Assembly (NCBI GenBank): GCA_025201705.1
Contig: MU616627.1
Coordinates: forward strand, 1 to 58,235
Direction: 5' to 3'
Length of the DNA stretch: 58,235 bases
Source of the DNA: Dissophora ornata
Taxonomy: Eukaryota; Mortierellomycota; Mortierellomycetes; Mortierellales; Mortierellaceae
The notes under the pieces are model-generated. The model searched no databases and was not told where the DNA came from. It was given only the letters and a program-made list of their open reading frames with translations. Every line of letters starts with the position of its first letter. Position 1 is the first letter of the stretch. This document shows positions 11,601-24,096 of this stretch, one piece after another. The position numbers were made by a program, and so were the translations under genes.

Positions 11601-12096
11601 CCTGATTCTGGTCTTGGTGGAGCAATTGCTGGATATTCATGGCTTGAGATTTGTAGGCATGGAGGTGCTGTTGTTGCTGTAGCTGGTATTGCTGCTGTAT
11701 TTGTTGCAGATGTTGGTGCTGGTGATGATGAGGTTGGGGTTGTTGTTGCTGTTGCTGATGATGATATTGGTCTTCGTCGTCCTCATCCTCTTCCTCATGC
11801 TCGTGCTCGTGCTCGTGCTCCTCAGCCGTGTCGAACTCAGCTTTGGACTTCTTTTGGAACTGTTGTTGCTGTTGTTCTTGTTTCTGCATGTAGGAGTTGT
11901 ACTCATCGTCTTCGTCTGTGCTATCGTCATCCGGGTCCGAGGCAGGGACGATGGCGTCTTCATCCTGTTGATGACGTGCACCGTTGGCGGGCCCGTTTGT
12001 GAGATGATGACCATTGTTACTGCTGCGATGATTAAGGTGCTGACTAAACTGTTGCTGCAGTTGCTGCTCCTGGCTCAATCCTGGAGAAGAGGCCAT
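5665..12096 (-). CDS. SH3 and Ras-association domain protein, Bud14/Tea4-like
   Basis: Four exons, 12096-11173, 10942-9505, 9395-5827 and 5709-5665, join in one frame to about 1991 residues. Exon 1 is rich in glutamine and acidic residues and ends in an SH3 domain (about 256-308; YAFHTFVATQEG, YWWLVRVLKTG, GYIPAENIE). Exon 2 continues TPFERLARLN, then RSVVF at about 355-359, a match to the PP1-docking RVxF pattern. A Lys/Glu coiled stretch and a Ras-association-like fold follow (about 725-820, spanning the exon 2/3 junction; VKGVDGDETILQATDKPMSI). The rest is long, Ser/Pro/Gln-rich and probably disordered. Bud14/Tea4 proteins place an SH3 next to an RVxF motif to bring PP1 to polarity sites, so a cell-tip polarity role is likely. 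The RA domain suggests input from a Ras-family GTPase. Introns are 230, 109 and 117 bp. Orthology to Bud14 is inferred from the SH3 region alone. Confidence 0.8.
11430..11490 (-). repeat. Aspartate/glutamate-coding trinucleotide tract inside the SH3-RA gene
   Basis: Runs of GTC/CTC on the plus strand encode long Asp/Glu stretches just before the SH3 domain. Neighbouring CTG-type runs at 11660-11760 encode glutamine and histidine. They are in frame and likely length-polymorphic. Confidence 0.7.
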
Positions 12097-14588
12097 GGCT
12101 CTATTATGTTTTCTATTAGGTATTGCAGTCCCTGCTTCTTCGTCGTCTTGTCTATTGTGAGTTCAGGTCAGGGCAGGTTGTGATACCATGCGTACGGTTG
12201 CTCCTTCCCCTGCTGCTGTTGCTGGCAATGGTGCTTGTGCAGGCGGTGATACGGTCTAGAATTGTTTCAGTGCGTGCTCTCGTTGCTCTTGGTTGCTGCA
12301 ACGTTAAAAAAAAGTGAAAAGAAAGAGAGCGTGTTGGGGAAGTCCGAGGTCAGACAAGGAATAGGGGCGGATAGGATAGAAGGATGGTGGAGAGGAGGAG
12401 GAGGAGGAGGAGGAGGAGGAGGAGGAGGAGGAGGAGGGAGAGGAGGGAGAGAAAGAGGGGGTGTGTGTGTGTGTCGACGAGTTAGAAATGCAGTTGAAGG
12501 AGCACGTTAAATCAGCGTTTCGAGAGTATGGGCAGGCTTTTTGTTTCGATGATGATGAAGCTAAAGGCTAATGTGCTGCTGTTTTACCATTGGCTGGGGT
12601 ATGAGGCAGTTCAGAAATGTGGTTCGGATCGAGCAAAAAGAGGATGGACCGATGATACGCGCGTGTGTGTGTGTGTTGCGTGCGTTTGTGTGGCGGCTGT
12701 TCCTGAAAATAAGGGTTACTGGGAATAGGGAGATGAGATAATATTAAGACGAAGGAGCGAAACAGGGGATGTGAACAGCCAAACAAACACGGTGATGGGT
12801 GAATGATGATGATGGCAAGATGGCGAGATGGCCAAACACCGATGATATGGCCGGGGGGAGGATGAGAGGAATGGCTGGTTGAGAGAGCGGGGATGGAAGA
12901 AAGGGAGAGGGTGAAACGGAGAGGTGCAAAGAGAATCGGATTCGGTTGGCGGAGGAGTTTCTTGTTTTTTCATTTTTGCCACTCGGCCTGTTTGCCGCAC
13001 CACACAACATCGGTCTGCACCATCCAGGGCTTGGTGGTGGTGGTGGCGGTGGTGTACCCCTCGCTGTGTATGAATAGAGATGTACTAACGACATTTCGAC
13101 ATGTCTGTTTCCACAGACTCTGGTCACCACCACAACCAACGCACAAACTACATTCAATAGTTTAAACAACAACAACAACAATCACAACAAAAGTCTGTCT
13201 TCGCCCCCTCTGACTGGTTGGCGGCCACTAATGCAATTATCGTGCCGACTAGCTCTCTCTCTCTCACACACACATTCACACCCGCTCTTTCTCCATGTGT
13301 GTGCGTGTGTGCATGCACCTGCGCCTCGTCGACTCTTCGCCACCCACTTTTCATTCACTTTTTCATAATATTCCAATATTCCTGTCCGCGCTACTGCTCA
13401 TCATACAGATGTACAACGTGTACATGTAGCGGGTCGCTCACACAAACAATACACACACAATACACACACATATCTCCTTCTTTCTCTCCCCCTCATCTGT
13501 CTATTCCAGCATTCTCGGCATACTTGGACATGCCATGGTAATCATACTACACAACAACGCTCGCTACATCATGTCGCTCATACTCAATTCATTTCAGTCC
13601 AAGAGCGAGTGCTAATGAGAACCGTAGAATTTGCTCCGCAGCCAGTAACCATACCCATCCTTTACATATTAATGTCGTTCATACACCGCTGCTCCAGTCA
13701 CTCCGAAGAAGCATTGGAAAGGAACAAAAAAATACAGTGGCAGAGCACTATTTTATATTTATTAATTTATTATGTGTATATTTCTTTTTTGGCGCCTTCT
13801 TGCTCCATGCTTGAAGAGCAAAAATTAACCCGAAGAAAAAAAAAAAAAAAAAAAAAAAAAAGGTGAGCACATGGCTCTCTCCCTATGCGCGCGATCACGG
13901 TTCCCCAGCATCCAAATGCTGTAATCCTTTTATACCATTCATATATGGATATGCTAATAGACGGCGTCTTATACCATAAAGATGTGGGCTTTTTTGTACT
14001 CGCACTCTAAAAATGTGCATGCATGGGGTCGATTCTCCTTTCAGCGGTATAGTCCCATCTTTGTTAGAAGAATAATCAACCTTTCTGATGCTCTTGTCTT
14101 TGCTCTTTGAGTATCGATGAGCCTGCGTCCATGGGCCAACAACCTCATCGCCCATGGTGTAGCATGACGGACTACAGTGGGGTTGGACCACACCAGTCCT
14201 CCTTGTCGTCTGTTCATTTATGTATCGAACAACTGAGCCCGAGTTCCATTGCGCTCTTGATCAGGGAACTCCAATTAGCGAAAGAAATTCCGCGAGTTCT
14301 ATACTCCTATTAGTGTATCCAGGCCGGAACTATGGCTTGCTGTGCCCATCAGCATCATGGAAAGAGTGACCCCCCAGCCCGTCAACATGATTGTTGGCTC
14401 ATAATTCTAATTGGCATGCCCCGTTTTGGGCTTTATCTAGCGCAATCTAAAATGGGAACCTGAGATGACAGTTGCGAAAGAATGGCCTGTGCTTGCTTGA
14501 TTCTTATAACAGTTACGGCTAATTGGTTGCTTTCAGCACATGCTTTTCTTTCTTTCTCTACTTTGGACTACAATAAACTTTCTGCTTC
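12097..14588. other. Long intergenic region, simple repeats only
   Basis: No supportable gene. The part next to the SH3-RA start would hold its promoter and leader. Simple sequence includes a GGA run (about 12393-12440), GT runs near 12459-12472 and 12664-12678, CA/GT-rich sequence at 13265-13320 and 13440-13470, and an A25 run near 13838-13861. Open frames on both strands are short and of biased composition. Confidence 0.6.
12390..12475. repeat. GGA repeat and GT run upstream of the SH3-RA gene
   Basis: About fifteen GGA units are followed by GGGAGA units and a GT run, roughly 300 bases upstream of the ATG at 12096. The purine-only strand carries many closely spaced GG pairs and could form a G-quadruplex or triplex. 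A regulatory role is not shown by the sequence. Confidence 0.8.
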
Positions 14589-14916
14589 TTATTCAACAGA
14601 GCGGGGCCAGGTCGGCACAAACATGCTGGTCTCTTTCTTATACTTCCAGTACGCGACTACGTCCCTCAGGCGCCTGTCATCCTCTCTCTCCAGTAGTGGG
14701 ATTCCACTCACGCGTGTGATCAAGATCGTGACGAAAATTGGACTAAACACGGCCAAGCGCACCATCCACTTGGACAGGAGTTGCTCCTCAACCGCCGAAT
14801 GGAAGGCATTAGAACTGAAAAGGTAGCTTCCGAACCACAAGGCGCATTCTCCAAAATAATTGGGATGGCGGGACAGCGACCTGCGAGTCGGCAAGTCGCA
14901 TTAAATAAATAAAATA

Positions 14917-14959
<43 letters not shown>

Positions 14960-15837
14960 TCCTCGGATGTTATCATCAATAACGCGCATTCGAACAAGAC
15001 TAGGTCCGAAAGAGCAGAACGTTTACCATAATCCATGGGAGATGAAGCTGCGCTTGTAGTTCTTTCCTATCTCCTTGCGCCACCTTTCCTTCTGGAAATT
15101 GGCAACCACCGCAAACGCGAATCCAGCTCCCCACAGAGCGAAGCCGATGATATCCTGAACTCCAATTGCAGGGTGATTCTCAGCAGGTATAGAATTTGTC
15201 AAGTAACTATTATAATTGACAAAAATCGCGTTAGAAACATGATCACAACTGCGCACCACATTAGTCGTACCATTCAAGATCTTGCTGCTCTTGACACCAT
15301 TGAAACACTTACACTGGCAAGGCTGTAAGCGCGACCCAGACTCCTTGGATAAACCAGTAGATGAGAAACCTGCCAGGCATCCTCCTGACCTTGTCAAAGC
15401 GCTTGTCGCCATGCTTCAATACTCTCTTAAATAGAAACCATCCTATGTAGCATGCCCAGACTGTAGTAGTGCTGGAGGCAAGGATTTGGCGTGGGTGGAA
15501 AACTTGGTTGCTACTCACGTTCTCCTTGGCCCAGGGCTTGAAAAGCGACAAGTATGTGCACATAACAAAGGAGGCTGACCCGGCCAAGTCATAGAACTAT
15601 GAAAAAGAATGGTTGATCGACAGGTTCATTTCACATTTGCAGACTCATGCCAGACTCATCACATGACAAATGAGCAAGACTTGAATCGACTTCAGCAGTG
15701 ACTCACAGCCCGTGCTTTAATACCTTCTCCGTCTGCAAAAGGGCGGCGACGCTCCATCCAGCAAGCTGAATACTAAAGTCGGCCAAGAGTGCTGGCAAGA
15801 GCACCCTGGTCGCCAGTGAAAACTGCGTTGAAAACAT
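14589..15837 (-). CDS. DUF1295 / steroid 5-alpha-reductase-like membrane protein
   Basis: Four exons, 15837-15724, 15596-15313, 15206-15027 and 14880-14589, give 289 residues with every junction in phase. Early hydrophobic helices are followed by EKFYDLAGSASF, then RVLKHGDKRFD and FLIYWFIQGVWVALTALPV. The C-terminal block is SRHPNYFGECALWFGSY, then TRVSGIPLLE and YKKETSMFVP. These are the hallmarks of DUF1295 proteins, multi-pass membrane proteins related to steroid reductases and isoprenylcysteine methyltransferases; the HPNYFGE and SG.P.LE blocks sit where those families bind cofactor. The substrate cannot be told. The last intron carries a GA microsatellite. The 3' end is only ~2.5 kb from the SH3-RA start, with nothing recognisable between. 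Confidence 0.88.
14924..14956. repeat. GA dinucleotide microsatellite
   Basis: About sixteen GA units lie inside the last intron of the DUF1295 gene. Read on the transcribed strand this is a CT run upstream of the acceptor at 14881, so it may serve as part of the pyrimidine tract region. Confidence 0.95.
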
Positions 15838-18121
15838 GCTGCCTCCTGATCGATGTATCCCAGCGACTGGTTCTTGTTATTTTCTCGATGTGCTAGCCTT
15901 TTGATGTTGCGGATTGACAAGGAGAAGCTTGAGGAGAAGTGACCTCGGAGAAGCTTGTATAAAGACGACCGCCACTGAGAAGAAATAACGCGCTCTTTGT
16001 CCTCAACCCGATAGAATGTTAAGGGTCCGCGTCCAGAATTTTAGAACGCAATACTAAAGACGCCATTGGATGAGCGCACTTCGCTCTGGGAGATGATGCT
16101 GTCGTTTCCAAACTTTTTTTGAGGAACCGCAACATACGCGTGAGGAAAAAGTAGATGTGTACAGAGGTAGCCGAAGTCTAGTGGGAATTCAAGGATATGC
16201 GAGCCCATTCGCTGCGCATCGATGCAGCTTTCGTGTCAGTGAATTACTCTATCGAGTTGCCGAGAGAGTCCCACGTCAATATCAATTGAATGAGGCATCC
16301 TGACAATTGTCCTAGAGTGACGCGTCTGGACTTGCGTGTAGATACAAGATGCATTGTCCACGGAGGCGATTCAATTGCTTGCTAAGAAGTATGTTGCCGT
16401 GCAAGCTTGTGATCCGCCGCGAATGTGTTGCAGGCACGACGACACGGCGCGTCTCGGCAGGGTAGACAATGTTGGCTGTGCTATGCACCGATGCAGCAAT
16501 AATTACAAAACATGTATACATTTTTATATATAAATACTGCGCATGTGGTTTCTATGTATGCCGATACGTACCATGGATGGAAATAGACCCGCTCTTTCGG
16601 CTGTTGGATGGTGCACCGACCGGCCAAGACTTGGTCCTCGTCCTTCCATTTGTGCCCTTGCGAGGCTTGGCGCCGGATGGATGTGCAAGTGCGACGTTCA
16701 ACTGGCATGCTGAATAGACTCGTTCCACTATTGCTTGTTGAAACAGGCGCCGGATGAGAGTAAAAACCTACCTCGGGACCTAGTCGTAAGAGTCCGGCAA
16801 CAGAGGCGACTACAATTCACTGTGGATCGATATACACATGTGCTTGGGATAGTGCTGCGGATGAACAAAGTCCGCGCCAATTCGCTTTGAGCAAGCGTGT
16901 GAGAAGTCGAGGACCAATTGCGGTGTTTTATTTATTTATTTTTTGGCAGGAAAGCATAACTTTGCGTCTCCCACCAGTCAAAGTCGTCCGTTGACGGGAT
17001 TTAAACTAATAAAACAAATGAGATCATGGGCGTGCATGTATTATATAAGATGCCTTGTGCCGAGGTACGAAGGAAATCGTGAGAGAGAGCGAGAGAGCGT
17101 GAGAGACAGACGGCGCATGGCTCAGAGAGAATGTGTGAGAATCGAATCGTATCTCCTGCCAATCAAATCACACAGAGACACAAACAGCATGCCAGCACCA
17201 GGACTCACAGACAGACAGCTGTCGATGAGCCGCAGGAAACAAAAGGGTATTGCAGCTGCCGAGAAAGAGCGAAAGGAATGTCCATGTCTCGACGTCTGGA
17301 TGTCTACATGTAGCGTACTGTACATGTGCAGTACAGGATGGCTGAGAATGAATGTGGCGCCATCGCTAGGGCGTTCTCGGCCTCGGCATCCAGCGTCCGT
17401 CTTGTGATGCACGCACATCAAACGTCTTTGTATTACAATTGAGATTGTTTGTTGTCTCCAGCGTATCTGCCGCGCATTTGCGCATGGTTCTGTTGTTTGC
17501 TTGTTGACGCACCTTAGATCAGCAATAATGTCCGTCAGCCCAGACAGCAGCAGGGAGTGGCATGGGACAAAACACACTTTTCAAAGGCTCGTAACGCAAT
17601 ACATGTATGCGTGGGTGAATTGATTGTATTGACTGATGCAGGCCTCCCTGGCTCGAAACCTTCTTCCAACCTTATTTCAGAGCCAAATGACTTCCATTCT
17701 TGGACGCCATCCATTCCGCCGGCATCGCTGTCGGCAATGCCATTGACCTCAACGGCTTATATAACAGCGCCCTGTCTTGCGCTCTTCTTTCTCCCCCTCC
17801 TTCCCCCCCGCCCTCCCTCGTCCCTCCCTTTGTTCTGGTGCGATTCGCTTTGTCCTTGGGAATCATCCCATTCCCCCATTCCTCATTGCCTCTCTCGCTC
17901 TTTCTCTCCTATCTCCAGTCTACGTACATTGGCGATTACGAGCTATTAGAACCCTGTACAAAGCCTATCCGGCCAGGACGTCCTCCGTCCTCCTTCCATC
18001 CCGCAATCCCGCAGTAGCAGCAGTAAACGACACCATTCAAACGACCAACAAATTTTTATTTTATTCTTTTACCTCTTTTCTTCACCTCCCCTCTCTACTC
18101 TTCCCTCCCTCCCTCGCACTC
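15838..18121. other. Divergent intergenic region between DUF1295 and ABCC genes
   Basis: The flanking genes are transcribed away from each other, so both promoters should lie here. No gene is supportable. Close to the ABCC start are strongly pyrimidine-rich stretches (17786-17830 and 18060-18118) of the kind common in fungal promoters and leaders. GA-rich sequence near 17080-17120 and a short CATG-rich palindromic patch near 17303-17333 are also present. Confidence 0.5.
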
Positions 18122-21100
18122 ATGAGTAGTCCCATCCTCAGGTAGGATACCCACATCCATATTTCACAGGGCTCTGGAAGAACCCACATGGGTATATCCT
18201 CCCCGACGCCGAGAATGAGCAATGGCTTGCAGGATTGGACCCATATTCAACCCCTGTTGGTGTTCCTCCGCTGTTTATCCCTGACTGCATGTCAGGGACT
18301 GATCAAAAAATGAGACCATTTCACTCATGCCGGTTCTTGTCCTTACTTTCATTGATCAACTTGATAGCACTGTTGGGGGTGCACTCCCCCTGGTGTATTC
18401 AGTCGCTTCGGCACTGACCATCTTCTACTTGTCCCAGAAGCCTGTTCATTTGGATCAGTACACCTCTCTGAACGACAATTACGAGGGCGACGACGACAAT
18501 GACGAAGATGAGCAGCAGAGCGCCAATGTCGCTGTCACTGGATCGCCCGTCCCTGGCGCCGCCACAATTGAGCAGGTCCAGGCACAGTACCAGGCTCAAC
18601 GCTCTTCAGGAATGAGCATCAACCTGGCACGTCTTGGCCTCACAGCCTTTCAGCTCGGCCTTGCCTTATTTTCGATTGTGCTGTTAAAGAAAGGCAATGA
18701 CGAGGACGACCCCAATGGTCAGAACACCACCTGGGGCGACATCGTCCAGATTCTGGCCTGGTCGTATGCCTTGGCCCTGTCCTTTTTCCACATCGTCCGT
18801 CCTCTGAATGCCTCCCAGTTCTGGGTCCGTCCTCAGCTGGATCTGTTCTATACCCTCGAATTTATCCTTTTGTCAACCCGTCTTTACAGCACCGAAATCA
18901 TGTATTTACCCGGAGTAGAATGGCCCCTTTGGCTCAAGCTGGACGGCGTCGCCTGGGTCGGTTGTGTCTTTTTGCTGTGGGCCTCGCTCATGACCCGTCC
19001 ATACCAGCCTATTACACCAATCAAGAAGCTCAAGGAAGGCGAGGAGGCCCGTCTGCCCTCACCCGAATATGCGGCGTCCATGTACTCGCGTTTGACATTC
19101 GCATGGGTGAACCCTCTGGTTTTCCTCGGCTACAAGAGGCCACTTCAGGATATTGACCTGAATGACATTGAAATTCAGGACTACTCTGTGTACTCTATCA
19201 AGCGATACAACCTTGTCAGGTAAGCGTGCTTGTTGCTCTATAGTTATTTTTGGCTTGCATCCCGTCCTCTTCTTCCCTCCCCCCTGTTTCTGGAGCAGCG
19301 TGGCCATTGCTCCTCCTCGTTTTCTTCGTTTCTGCAGGCTTGACCTCATTTTGGCAGGTCCGTGGCTGTGACAGAAGGATGGAGCACAGCGCATAAAGAG
19401 TCTTGTTTGCCCTGAAAGGGGACAGACCCGTTGAACACAGGCACACAAACGCAATTTTCACAGCACGCGTTGCAAACCCCTCCCCGTCCACAAATCCAAT
19501 TCGGGAAAAGCAGTCGTGGTGGATGCATCGGGTGCAAACAGCCTTTGTTAATTTCAGGATTACACTCCCTGCGCTCGCTTGTCACTAACACTGATATTTT
19601 CTGTTACAGGGAAGACTCACTCTTCTGGTCGCTCTACAAGGTCCTCAAGTGGGAGTTCTTTGCTCAGTTCCTCTGGGCCCTGCCCTGGTGCATCTTGATC
19701 AATGTCTCGCCTTACTGTCTCAACAAGATCATCGAGTACATCGAGTGCAAGTCCTGCGGCAAACCCACCACCGTCCAATACCTCTACGTTTTTGGTCTTC
19801 TCTTTTCCTCGCTTCTCGAGTCGCTCTGCAACCAGAATGCACTCCACATTGGTCGTCGCATCTTTGTCCACACCATCTCCATCTGTAACGCCGAGGTCTT
19901 CGCCAAAGCTCTTCGCCGCAAAGACATGGCCTCACCCGCTGACAAGTCTGAGGAGGACAGTGAAGGCAGCAGCGACAGCCCCAAGAAGGATGGAACGTTG
20001 AATATTGCTAGTAAGTTCTTCATCTACTGCACGCTTGTATCCGTTCGTAAATTAATCTCGCGCGTTACTAATTGTCGTTATCCACTATGTAGATTTGATT
20101 GCTGTTGATGTCAAGAAGCTGGAGATTCCTTTCAGTTATCTCTTCTATCTCTACGGTTTCCCTATCCAGTTCGTCCTCGCCGGTATTCAGCTTTACTGGC
20201 TGCTCGGATATGCCTCTTTGGTCGGCATTGTTTGCATGTTCTTGACCTATCCTATCCCCGCCAAGCTGTACAGTATGATCATGAAGCTGTTCAAGGACAT
20301 TATGAACACCAAGGACGAGCGCATGGATGCCCTCAACGAAATGTTGTCCGCCATCCGCATTGTCAAATTCTTTGGCTGGGAGTCCAAGTTTGAGGAAAAG
20401 ATAACGGCTGCGCGTGAGAAGGAGTTGCAGCGTACCAAGGACTCATACGTCCAGATGATCTTTACCGACATTGTCTGGATGATCGTCCCTCTGCTTAACA
20501 TCGTCATCATCCTGACAGTCTACACCAAGGTCTTTGGCCACGAGATCTCGGCCTCCAAGATGTTCACCACCTTGGCCCTATTTAACATTATGCGACAGTC
20601 TTTGAACACACTTCCCTGGCAAATCAAGAACACCATGCAAGCTGCCGTCAGCTTGAAGCGTATCAACAAGTTCTTGCTCGAAGAGGAGCTGGTAAAGGAC
20701 ACTACCGTCACCAAGGTCGATGCCAAAGCCCGCGTCAGCTCTACTCACCCCACCATTGGTTTCGTGAATGCATCGTATACCTGGCCCAACAAAGAGAATG
20801 GCAAGGAGAAAGTCGTGGCCAAGGTCGCCAAGAAGCTCTCTTTGTTCCAAAAGATCAAAGCCAAATTTGTCAAGACTCCTGTCACCCCTGAGGAACCTGT
20901 TGCGGAGGTTGAGGCTGTCCAAGAACGCTTCAAGCTCAAAGATCTTACAGTCGACTTCCCTGTTGGAAAGCTCTCGGTTATCATTGGACCTACTGGATCT
21001 GGAAAATCGGCCATGTTGCTTGCTCTTCTCGGAGAATTGGAGCGCCTTGAAGGCCACCAGTACATGCCCCGCTTGGATTATGACCACCACCATCACAAGG

Positions 21101-23790
21101 ACCAGGGATCAGGACTCGCTTACGTCGCGCAGACTGCATGGCTTCAGAACACTTCCATCCGCAACAACATTTTGTTTGGTCGCGAGTTCGACCAGGAGCG
21201 GTACGACGCCGTAGTCGAAGGATGCGCTCTCATTACCGATTTCAACATCCTAGAGTCTGGCGACGCCACTGAGATTGGTGAGCAAGGTATCACTCTGTCC
21301 GGTGGCCAGAAACAGCGCCTCTCCTTGGCCAGAGCCATTTACTCGACCGCCAGTGTTTTGTTGTTGGATGACTGTCTCTCGGCTGTGGACACACACACCG
21401 GCAAGCACCTCTTCCAAACTTTGACCGGTCCTTTGCTCGCTGGCCGTACTGTGCTGATGGTCACTCATCAGGTCCAGTTGACCATGAACTCTGCCAGCTT
21501 GGTTGTCGTCATGAGCAAGGGTGAGATTCTCGGCTACGGAACTCCTGAGGAAGTCATCCGCAACGAATGGGTCGATCACGTCAGTGTGGCCGGCCGTCCC
21601 GCTGCTGAAGGCGACAACAGCGAGGTCAGCACCCTGCATAACGAGGAACAACAGCCCAAGGTCAAGAAGGACGAGAAGGAAAAGACTGCCGTCAAGCTCA
21701 CCGAGGATGAGAAGAAGGAAGAAGGCGCTGTCGCATGGGACGTATACAAGACCTACTTGATCGCCTCCGGAGGATGGCCCTTCTGGATTGGTCTTGTGCT
21801 TCTCTTCTTGACTCGTGAACTCGTCGATATCAGTCAAAACGCCTGGTTGGCCATCTGGGCCAACAAGATGGCCGAGACCACCGGATCGTATGCCATCAAG
21901 GCCTTTGACTACCTTGTTCCTTCCCCCGTTTCCCAGTCCCTTTACGCTGCTTTCCTTCCCGCTGATGGAGAGCAGTATGGTGTCATGACCATGGCTCTCT
22001 TTGGCAAGGGCGAACCCGAGACTGTCAACGTTGACTTTTACCTCGGAGTCTATGTCCTGCTGAGCATCTTTACCCTTATCTTTGCCGCTTTGACCAACTA
22101 CTACACCATCTTTGGAGGACTTGCCGCTTCTCGTTCGTTGCACCAGCAGCTCTTGCGCAAGGTCATCCGCGCTAAGGTTCGCTTCTTTGACACCACTCCC
22201 ATTGGTCGCATTGTCAACCGCTTCAGTTCCGATATCTCAACGATCGATGACGATGTCAGCAACGGTCTCCAGGGTCTTTTTGGCTCCTTCGTTACTGTTC
22301 TCGGTATCATTGTCATCATCTCTGCCAACATGCCTCTGTTCATGATCCCTGCCGTCTTTATCGTGGTCGTCTATGGTGTTATCGGTGCCCTGTACGTCCC
22401 CGTCTCCAGAGACCTGAAGCGTTTGAACTCCAACTCGAGGTCTCCCATTCTGAACCACTTTAACGAGGCTTTGAGTGGCCTTGCCACGATCCGCGCCTAC
22501 GGTTTTGAGAGACGATTCCTTTTCAAGAACCTCACCAACCAGGACAACAACAACAGGACCTACTTCTTGCTCTGGTCTACTAATCGTTGGTTGCACTGGC
22601 GTGTCGATATTGCAGGAGCCTTGGTCGCTTTTGTTACCGGTATCTTGATCTTGCAGAATTATGGCCGCATTGAACCAGGCTGGGCCGCTATGAGTTTGAC
22701 CTACTCGCTCATGTTCACTGGCACGATCGTCTGGCTGATTCGTATCTATGCCCAGAATGAGATGAATTTGAACTCTGTCGAGCGTATCGCCGAATATATG
22801 AACTTGGAAGAGGAACCCGCAGCCATCATCGACAGTTGCCGTCCCCCTGCTGGGTGGCCCCATGCTGGCGAGATTGTTGTCGATCGTCTGGACATGAAGT
22901 ACTCCCCTGATGCTCCCTCCGTGATTAAGGATGTTTCGTTTACGATCAAGGCTGGCGAGAAGGTCGGTATTGTCGGTCGCACTGGATCGGGCAAGTCGAC
23001 ATTCGCTATCAGCTTGTTCCGTTTCATGGACCCAGTCAGTGGAACGATTACGATCGACGGCATAGATATTTGCAAGATTGGTCTACAGGACTTGCGCTCG
23101 AATCTGACGATTATCCCTCAGGACCCTATTCTATTCAAGGGTACTCTCCGATCCAACTTGGATCCATTTGGCGAGCGTGAAGACAGGGAGCTTTGGGAGG
23201 CTCTCCGTAGGAGCCACTTGATCCCCGATACCAGACCCAGCTCTACAATCACAAGTAAACGCAACAGTCTCGAGATCCCTGCTCTGACCTCTGCAGCTGC
23301 AGATTCATCGTCCTCATCAAAATCACCGGTTGGTTCGGTCAAGGGTGCCGAGTCTGTGGAGAGCGAGACAGTCGACCCAGCCAAGATCACCCTCGATACC
23401 CCTGTCAAGGAAAACGGATCCAACTTTTCTCAGGGTCAGCGTCAGCTGATCGCGTTGGCTCGTGCTTTGGTCCGCCAGTCCAAGATCATCGTCATGGACG
23501 AGGCCACAGCCAGTGTGGACTTTGAGACGGATCTCAAGATCCAGGGCACCATCCGTCAGGAGATGGCCAACGCGACTATTATCACTATCGCGCACAGAAT
23601 TAGGACGATTGCCGACTTTGATCGCGTCCTGGTCATGAACGCGGGAGAGGTCGCAGAGTTTGACAAGCCCTTGACGTTGATGAAGCAGGAGGATGGTCTG
23701 TTCCGATCGATGTGTGAGCGTTCGTCCGAGTATGAAGCGCTTCTCGCAATCGCTGAGGAGAAGGAGAAGAGGGATGCTGAGCGTCAGTAA
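18122..23790 (+). CDS. ABCC (MRP-type) full ABC transporter
   Basis: Firm exons are 18368-19219, 19610-20010 and 20093-23790. A short upstream exon, 18170-18290, fits the frame. Its start is uncertain: ATG at 18122 with a donor after only four bases is the simplest in-phase choice, giving about 1691 residues. An N-terminal TMD0-like region precedes two TMD/NBD halves. NBD1 (Walker A GPTGSGKSAML near residue 757) has LSGGQKQRLSLARAIYS and LLLDDCLSAVD, with aspartate in place of the catalytic glutamate as is usual for ABCC proteins. NBD2 has GRTGSGKST (about 1421), FSQGQRQLIALARAL and IIVMDEATASVD. Such pumps move conjugates, drugs or metals across plasma or vacuolar membranes (Ycf1/Yor1 relatives). 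NBD1 has a histidine-rich loop (YDHHHHKDQ) after the Walker A region, and NBD2 a serine-rich insert before its signature. The substrate is unknown. Confidence 0.9.
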
Positions 23791-24096
23791 GACCAAAGAA
23801 AGAAAGGCCTTCGAGCCACCAACTACATATATATATTTTGTACTGAACATGCACTTTTACGCCAACAAATAAAACAAAAAAAGGCCGATTACCTGGATGA
23901 ATGTAAGAAACCCGCGCCTGGAGAGGTTGAAGCACGTGACATCGATTGTGGCTTTTAAATGTTTGTTCCGTGCTCCCGCTCCCACAGGTGTTGGTTGGTG
24001 AGGCATTACATTCATCTACATTTGCTCCTCATCCTACAAACACTCTCCACTCTCCACCTTCATTGGCCTCTCTCCCCTCCCTTTACCTCACACGCC

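Noticed and set aside
11290..12183. Hydrophobic Val/Leu-rich frames on the plus strand
   Set aside because: They are the antisense reading of acidic and glutamine codons in the first exon of the SH3-RA gene, not membrane proteins.
13265..13541. CA-rich frame with Cys/His/Thr repeats upstream of the DUF1295 gene
   Set aside because: It is simple sequence (CA and CT runs) without splice partners or recognisable domain.
17303..17333. TACATGTAGCG motif also present at 13.42 kb, with a nearby GTACTG...CAGTAC palindrome
   Set aside because: Shared 11-base words are expected by chance in a window of this size, and no consistent position relative to genes was seen.
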